Below are positions 57,554 to 64,000 of a stretch of 64,000 nucleotides of DNA, piece by piece. The stretch covers positions 1,948,001-2,012,000 of the forward strand of contig OZ014420.1 of NCBI GenBank assembly GCA_963965975.1. Direction: 5' to 3'. Source of the stretch: Xestospongia bergquistia. Taxonomy: Eukaryota; Porifera; Demospongiae; Haplosclerida; Petrosiidae. The notes below the pieces were generated by a model that made no database searches, was not told where the DNA came from, and saw only the letters and a program-made list of their open reading frames with translations. The translations under genes were made by a program, and so were the position numbers. The stretch's first letter is position 1; each line of letters begins with the position of its first letter.

Positions 57554-60500
57554 TTATTTTTTTCGTCTTGGTTGGACCTGTGGTGGTTGTTGTGGTTGGA
57601 CTCGCCTAGGAGGGGTGACAGGTTTGCCATCAAATGTAATGTTTTGGTATATATCATTGTCAACAGATGGTTTTGTGTACTCTACATTAGCATATGGAGT
57701 TTGTTTCTCTTCACCATGATTTTGATAAATTGGTTCATTCATGTCAGCAGGTGCAATATAAACTTCCTGTTCTTCGTCTTCTTCCTCTAAACTGTCTGAA
57801 TTGTCATGTTGATGCAATGGACCTATTTGAGTATGATTGTTAGATCTAGGCACACGAGATGGAGAGGTGGCATAGTTATATTCTCTCTTGTTGGATGATT
57901 TATTAGGTGTTGAAAGGCGATGACCAGGAGAGCTTCGAGAGGAACGATCAGATTTTGGTACAGCTAGGGATTTTCTTATATTGGGCTTGCCATTATCTAT
58001 TGAAGGACGAGGGGATGCAGGATTTGGTTTGGGTGTAAATCCAGCAAATGGAGTCGGAATACCACCTTGTTTGTGTGTGGGAAGTGATGGAGAAGGTGAT
58101 ATAGCAGAAATGTCTTGTTTATCAATGACATCTTTAATTTGTTCTAAAGACATACCACCATAAGTGTTATTACCCATCTCTGGACCAGGTTTGAAGAGAC
58201 GTTTAGTGCCTGTTTCCTCTGCCTTTTTCTTAAGAACATCTTGAAATTTATTAAAGTCAATTTCTACAGATGTAAAGAATATATTATTCAAGACTGTAGT
58301 CATAAATTATCCATCCATCTATCTATATCATTCATCAGTTATTCCCTCTAATATCAAGTACAGAAAAATCCTTCAAAACTTTGTCTTATCTTTTGTGCTA
58401 TTAGATAATCAGACAATGACTTTACCTGGTGGGTTCCATGCTACATCATAATTTGGGTAGAGTTGTCCTCCAAATGGTCCAATTGTTTTATCACTACAAT
58501 GTTTCATGTATGTATCAAGAAGATCAGGAATACCATAACCTTCAGCTTTGATAACCTAAATAAAAGAGAGAGAGAGAGAGAGAGAGTGAGTGATGATGTC
58601 AACTTATTTTTACTTTATACTCATCTATCAACAACATTCAATAACATAACAAACATACATTAGTTTTCCTGCTTCAAACTAATTGTTTATTCATTGCTAA
58701 TAACAACAATCCAATACATTTTGAACTCACTATTTAGCATTTAAATGGAGCGACTTACCGATCTCTCAAATCGATATTGATTACCACTTTTTAAAATTCT
58801 ATGATGATGGATTCCATCTTTTCTCCTATAGCACAAAAACAATATAAATTCACTTTAAATAAATTCAGTGAATCTCACCAAAAGCTCATCACGTAATCTC
58901 CTCTGTCGTTTTTTCGTACAATAAAATTTCCAATTTGTCCTCTCTCCTGTAACTCTTTTGCACATTCATCTCCACTCATAGGACCCCAAAACCAATCATA
59001 TTTACTCAAATCTTCCTCATCTGGTGAGTATTCTGTTGCTTTTGTCTGTCGAATAAAACTTCCATCAGCACTAGCACTTTTAGGACCTTTGTTTCCAAAT
59101 TTAACTGCTGAATGAACAATAGCACTATCTCCACTGCTGGGTTTATCGCCATGAAGAACCATGCTATCCCCACTACCACTCCGATAACCACATGTCTGAG
59201 ATACTTCACCTGTACCACTTACAAATCCACTGTCTCGTTTGTGTATTGGTTTATTATGGGGAGGAGGAGGTGGAGGAGTGTCAAAAGAGAGACGATGATT
59301 TGATGGAAGAGTTGTTACTCTGGGAGGTGGTATAGGTGCAGTGACTTCTTTAAGTGAAGGACCTTTGTTTCCAAATTTAACTGCTGAATGAACAATAGCA
59401 CTATCTCCACTGCTGGAGATAGTGCTATTGTTCACTTCAGACACATCATCCTCTCTTACTGCAGTTAATAAAGGTTCATCCTATATAATTAATATATCAT
59501 TAATATATTAGATATATTGTACATACCAATGTATTGTTATATTGTATACTATGTAGTACTAGTTGTTGACCTGTAATATAAAGATTATATATTAATTGTA
59601 AAATATATTAATTGACTTTACCATTGTCTTGAACTAATGTTTTACTTTCTATATTGTCTTGTGAGGACTATTAAAATATAATATGATTATTATCTTAATT
59701 ATTAATATAATAACATACTATAATAGGGTCTTGGGTAGATACAGGATCTAATGAAGGTTCTTTGGTAGATATAGGACCTAACAAGGGTTCTTTAGTTGGT
59801 ATAGGATCCAATGACAGTTCTTTGATGGCTACAAGATCTAATGAGGGTTCTTCAAGATCAATTATAATTTGCACTAAAATAAAAGACAATAGGAGTAAGG
59901 AACAAAATAACTAACAACTTTGTTTACTGTAATCTTGTACATGTTCACTCTCTACAATACTTGATAATGACAACTACACAATGATATGACATAATACAAT
60001 ATTGACTTAACAGTAAATACTAATACCTCAGAGGTTTGACTACATTGTGGTAAAAGGACTACAGTAACTTCCATTGACTCTAACTCTCTTAAAATCATTG
60101 GATCAGTGAGGTCTCTCAATACATCAGACACTACACATGGTAGAGCTACATATGTCATGATGACACTACCAGGATTAATTTCCTTCAGTAAAGTACAATT
60201 AGACCATGGACATTTCTCTGAATATGTCTTCCTCCATTGATGAACATTAGTATCACCATTTGCTCTTAGACTAAACTCAGTTAAGCCAGATGGTGCTCTA
60301 GGATGAAGATCTTCTTCACTACTAATTTCTTCTAGTTGACTTAATGATAGTTCCTGTTCAAACTCTTCATGTTTCTTAACATAGTCATCCATTTGTGCTA
60401 CTATCTCTAGTTTGTCTTTTAATAAACATTGGATGATGTATACTAGCAGTTTGTAATTTAAATAGCTAATAAAGTGATGTGTCTTCAAATACTTGAGTAT

Positions 60501-60884
60501 ATCACTTGCAGTTGTTAGTTGTTCCACTTTATCAAGATACTGTAGTACTTTGTCAGATTGAGGATACTCTAGATCATGTCAGTAAACCTTGTATGAGGAA
60601 TTTAAATTCTTCAACATCCATTTGTTTACTGGAATTTCTTATCGCTAATAGAAGACTATGAAATTTTTCATTGAGTCTTCTCGCTTTTGAAGCAAGTTCT
60701 TGTGTTGGGAATTTGTTGATAGAACTAAAAAATTTTACTTTATCTACAAAATAGAATTAGTATTTTAATGTAATTATTAGTGTTAAATATGAGGGACAAT
60801 ATACCTTGATGACTGCTTGATTCAGGTACAGTTATATCATTTCTAACTACTAAACATTGTTGGTGTGAAATTAATGTAGTCCAT
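57554..60884 (-). CDS. Multi-domain SH2 adaptor, 5' end cut by a gypsy insertion
   Basis: Multi-exon minus gene. From the 5' side: an exon at 60805-60884 (TTLISHQQCLVVRNDI) abutting the LTR; an exon at 60027-60743 with a helical region (FPTQELASKARRLNEKFHSL; DILKYLKTHHFISYLNYKLL; IVAQMDDYVKKHEEF) and a globular part (GSVIMTYVALPCVVSDVL); 10-residue repeats (59719-59876); a Pro-rich stretch (PIPPPR, PPPPPP); an SH2 domain over three exons (WFWGPMSGDECAKEL, GNFIVRKNDRGDYVMSFW, then KDGIHHHRI, GIPDLLDTYMKHC); and a tail with PIYQN, PYANV and DIYQN, YxN motifs that suit GRB2-type SH2 domains. The phosphotyrosine Arg is present (IVRK). A stop/frameshift near 60575 separates IQGLL from HDLEYPQ. It is likely a tyrosine-kinase signalling adaptor. 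I do not recognise a vertebrate orthologue. Confidence 0.65.
59082..59140. repeat. 59-bp coding direct repeat, first copy
   Basis: Identical to 59358-59416; both encode SSGDSAIVHSAVKFGNKGP in the adaptor gene. Identity at third positions indicates a recent duplication or gene conversion. Confidence 0.9.
59389..59434. repeat. Coding hairpin, 21-bp perfect arms, 4-nt loop
   Basis: Arms 59389-59409 and 59414-59434 are exact reverse complements around CTGC. The right arm encodes VNNSTISS, immediately before the SSGDSAIV repeat, so one arm is an inverted copy of the direct repeat's end. Confidence 0.9.
59719..59876 (-). repeat. 30-bp coding minisatellite (EPSLDPxSTK)
   Basis: About four to five tandem 10-residue units such as EPSLDLVAIK, ELSLDPIPTK, EPLLGPISTK and EPSLDPVSTQ fill one exon of the adaptor gene. 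Copy number could vary between individuals. Confidence 0.8.
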
Positions 60885-61069
60885 TGTTGTATTCCCAGTC
60901 ACAAGTTACCATAAAAGAACTCAGAGTTATCATTAAAATACAACTCACAAACACAACTCAGTTACACAACACAACTACTGTTAATTACAAAAAATGACAG
61001 TTTATATACCTACCCTAAACAATATTCATAGACACAGTTATTACATTATTCATAGTCATAGTTACCACA
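60885..61069 (-). repeat. 3' LTR of the right gypsy element
   Basis: On the minus strand it begins TGTGGTAAC right after a purine tract (AAAGGGAGGAA, the plus-strand primer) and ends GGGAATACAACA, giving the TG...CA form; about 185 bp. The flank next to it is ATGGA on the minus strand. Confidence 0.7.
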
Positions 61070-61080
61070 TTCCTCCCTTT

Positions 61081-64000
61081 CTAAGAGGAAACATAGGGAC
61101 TGAATCTGTCAACTGGTCGACGTAGTCGAGACGAACGTCGAATAGGAGGACATGGAGGTTGTGCAGGAGAGGGTGTGGTAGGTGCCGGTGTGGTGTATGG
61201 AAGTGGCCAATCATCCCAATCAGCGTCATTAGGACCGTCCAGTACTGGTTCTGTAATACCAGTGTCATTACGAAATCTTAGTTGATCAACATGACGACGA
61301 ATACGTAAACCTGTTGTAGTTTCAACAAGATAAGAGACTGGTCCTGTAATTTCAACAACAGTCACTGGGATCCATTGTGGTGTTCCCCTATAATTCCGAG
61401 CATACAGACGATCTCCAATCTTAAATTTCCTACAGGTAGGAGCACGGCCTGTAGTTGACCATTTCTGTTGCCTTTCAGTAACCTTCCGAGCAATGTCGGG
61501 GTGGAGCAAATCTAACTGGTTCCGAAGTTTCCTACCCATTAGTAGTTCAGCAGGAGACAATCCAGTGGTAGTCTGTGGTGTGATACGATAGTGGAATAGT
61601 ACAGTGAAGAGTCTATTTTGTACATCACCAGTTAATTTCTTCATACTGCTTTTGAAGGTCTGCACTGCTCGCTCAGCAAGTCCATTTGAGCTAGGGTGAT
61701 AGGGTGCCGTTTTTACATGATCAATTCCGTATTCTTTCATGAAAGATTCAAACTCAGAACTTGTGAAGGCGGGGCCATTATCAGAGACTAATTGTTCAGG
61801 GATTCCGTGTGTGGTGAAAATAGAACGAAGTGAATTAATGGCAGCTAAAGTAGAAGTAGTGGGTACAATATGTACTTCTAGCCATTTCGAGTACGCGTCT
61901 ATAAGAATGAGAAAGTATTTGTTAAGGAAAGGACCTGCATGATCCACATGCACTCGAGACCATGGACGAGTCGGAACATCCCATGGGTGAAGTGGTGCCC
62001 TGGTGGGATTTGCTTGATGAAGTTGACATGTAGAACACTGTTGTACCAGTTCTTGGATATCTTTATCAATTCCAGGCCACCAAACATATGATCTAGCCAA
62101 ACTTTTCATTCGGCAAATTCCTGGATGAGATGAATGAAGCTGTTTAAGGACGTGTTCCCTCCCCTCCTTAGGAATAACTACACGGGAACCTATAAGAAGA
62201 CATCCATCCACGACACTCAATTCCATCTGTCTGCGGTGATATGGTTCCATCTCTGGTTCAGCATTGTCTATTGCTTTTCCAGCTTGGATGAGGTGACACA
62301 CTCTAGATAGAATTGGGTCCTTTTGTATCCACTGTCGTAGATGCTTGACTGTGGCTACATGTACAGAAAGATGGTTAATAACAAATTTTACATCACCTGG
62401 TATTGGAACCTGTGAAAGAGAGACTGGTAAGGGCAGTCGACTCAGTGCGTCAGCATTACCCATACGAGTACCTGGACGATATTGGATAGAGTATTGATAC
62501 GCTGACAATGTGAGTGCCCAGCGTTGTATCCTAGAAGTAGTCATTGTTGGTACGTGTTGAGACTCATTTAGTAGATGTTCAAGTGGTTTGTGATCGGAGT
62601 AGAGGAGAAATGGTTTTCCATATAGGTACTGATGAAATCGTTTAACGGCAAAGACAATTGCTAGAGCTTCCTTCTCCAGTTGAGAGTAGTGTTTTTCTGC
62701 TGGAGACAATGTGCGTGAGATATAAGCGATAGGTTTTTCACTGTTGTCCTCCATACGATGTGCCAGAACAGCACCGAGCCCATAGGGAGAGGCGTCACAC
62801 GAAAGAATCAAAGGTTTGTGACTATCAAAATGTACTAGCAGAGACGATGATTGTAGTAGGTTCTTAGCTTTTTGATAGGCTTGGTTGTGGACAATAGTCC
62901 AATTCCATTTAGAATCTTTACGAAGTAACTGATACAGTGGTGCCAACGTTGTAGACAGGTTTGGAAGAAATTTATGATAATAGTTTAAAAGTCCTAGGAA
63001 AGATTTCAATTCTGTAACAGAGGTAGGTGTTGGTGCATTTCGAATAGCTTCCGTTTTAGAGGGTGATGGATGCAATCCTTGAGCGTCAATGACATGCCCT
63101 AAATATTCAATCGACGGGACTGCAAAAACACACTTTGATTTCTTCAACGTCAGACCAGCTTTTTCAAGTCGATCTAACACTTTAGCTAGATTGTGAAGAT
63201 GATCATCATGGTCTCGTCCAGCTACCAAAATATCGTCAATATACACGCATATATTAGGGAGTCCTTGTAGAATACTTTCCATAATCCTTTGGAAAATAGC
63301 TGGAGCTGAGGATATACCGAAGGGAAGACGCAAATATTGAAATAGTCCCTTGTGTGTACTGATGGTAGTATATTTCTGAGATGATTCGTCGAGTAGAATC
63401 TGCTGGTAAGCCTGACTAAGATCTAGTTTCGTAAAAACCTTGCCTCCTGACAATGCTGCAAATAGGTCGTCGACCCGAGGGAGTGGATACGTTTCAGTTT
63501 TGGATGCTCGATTAACAGTTACCTTGTAATCGCCACAAATTCTAATGGTGCCGTCTTGCTTTACGACAGGTACAATCGGCGCTGCCCAGTCGGAGAATGT
63601 AACTGGTTTAATGATGTCCAGACTAAGGAGGCGTTCTAATTCCTGTTCAACTTTCATTTTAAGACAATATGGGACAGGACGTGGCTTGAAGAATTGTGGT
63701 GGAAACTGAGGATCCACCCATATGGTTGCGTTAGTACCTTCCAACTTGCCTAGTTGAGAACAAAAGAGGTTGGCATGTTTCGAGATGAGAGTGTCAACTG
63801 GTGATGTTGCTAGGGTGCTGTGAATACTGCCCCAATCAAGTTTGATAACATCCAGCCAGTTGCGTCCAAAAAGATTTGCACCATTTCCTTGGACCACAAC
63901 TAATGGAAGAGAGAGTTCTTGTCCCGCATGTGCAACCTGAACGTCGAAAGTGCCACGGACAGTGATTGGTTCACCGGTGTACGACTTGAGCGAGAGAGAT
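61081..64000 (-). mobile_element. Ty3/gypsy retrotransposon pol, open to window edge
   Basis: A long uninterrupted minus frame from the window edge to the stop at 61081 (938 residues from the first internal Met at 63897; the frame stays open to 64000, where LPLVVVQGNGANLFGRNWL marks the end of the protease). In order: reverse transcriptase (WAAPIVPVVKQDG, KLDLSQAYQQ, LPFGISSAPAIFQ, YIDDILVAG), RNase H (LSCDASPYGLGA, EKEALAIVFAVKRFHQYLYG, LYSDHKPL), integrase HHCC (HSSHPG ... CSTCQLH), the DDE core (HVDHAGPF, VSDNGPAF, NGLAERAVQ) and a GPY/F-like region. All catalytic residues are present, so this copy may be young. Gag lies outside the window. Confidence 0.92.

Overview
The window looks like a piece of an AT-rich, gene-dense early-branching animal genome, most plausibly a demosponge (Amphimedon-like). 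The reasons are recognisable metazoan genes split by many short GT-AG introns (TFIIE-alpha, cytosolic carboxypeptidase, CCDC112, COX5A, an SH2 adaptor), Ty3/gypsy elements, many single-exon lineage-expanded genes, and abundant short repeats. The species assignment is inference; no tRNA, rRNA, operon or CRISPR was seen.

Layout. 1-2.2 kb: decayed Ty3/gypsy pol plus a possible LTR (+). 2.2-3.8 kb: AT-rich repeats. 3.8-11.5 kb and 17.3-23.8 kb: two copies of one large duplicon. Each holds a promoter-like block (AP-1-centred palindromes, CACGTG, TTTCCCGCC) and then a tandem array of ~140-bp units (29 units in copy A, 20 in copy B). Every unit contains a 62-bp core bracketed by a good 3' splice site and a GTAAGT 5' splice site, i.e. 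an array of exon-like cassettes. 13.9-32.8 kb (interrupted by copy B): a minus-strand cluster of single-exon type I membrane proteins with a CBM6/CBM35-like beta-sandwich ectodomain, six intact and at least four decayed. 34.6-37.7 kb: CCDC112 (+). 38.0-46.9 kb: three long single-exon paralogues resembling LRRC41-type BC-box/leucine-rich proteins (-) plus a remnant of a fourth. 47.2-49.9 kb: TFIIE-alpha (-), divergent across 129 bp from an AGTPBP1/CCP1-like deglutamylase (+, 50.1-56.4 kb). 56.7-57.3 kb: COX5A (-) with a palindromic NRF-1-type site upstream. 57.6-60.9 kb: a multi-exon SH2 adaptor (-), cut at its 5' side by a Ty3/gypsy element (60.9-64 kb, -) whose pol frame is open to the window edge.

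The housekeeping genes (47-57 kb) are ordinary. The accessory half (3.8-33 kb) is a region of duplication and birth-and-death. The CBM-like receptors look like a young surface-protein family, and the duplicon seems to have grown inside that cluster: one of its breakpoints lies in a receptor gene, and its right flank shares sequence with DNA beside another receptor pseudogene. The two features most worth experimental follow-up are the 49 splice-competent cassettes and the membrane-anchored CBM-like receptor cluster.
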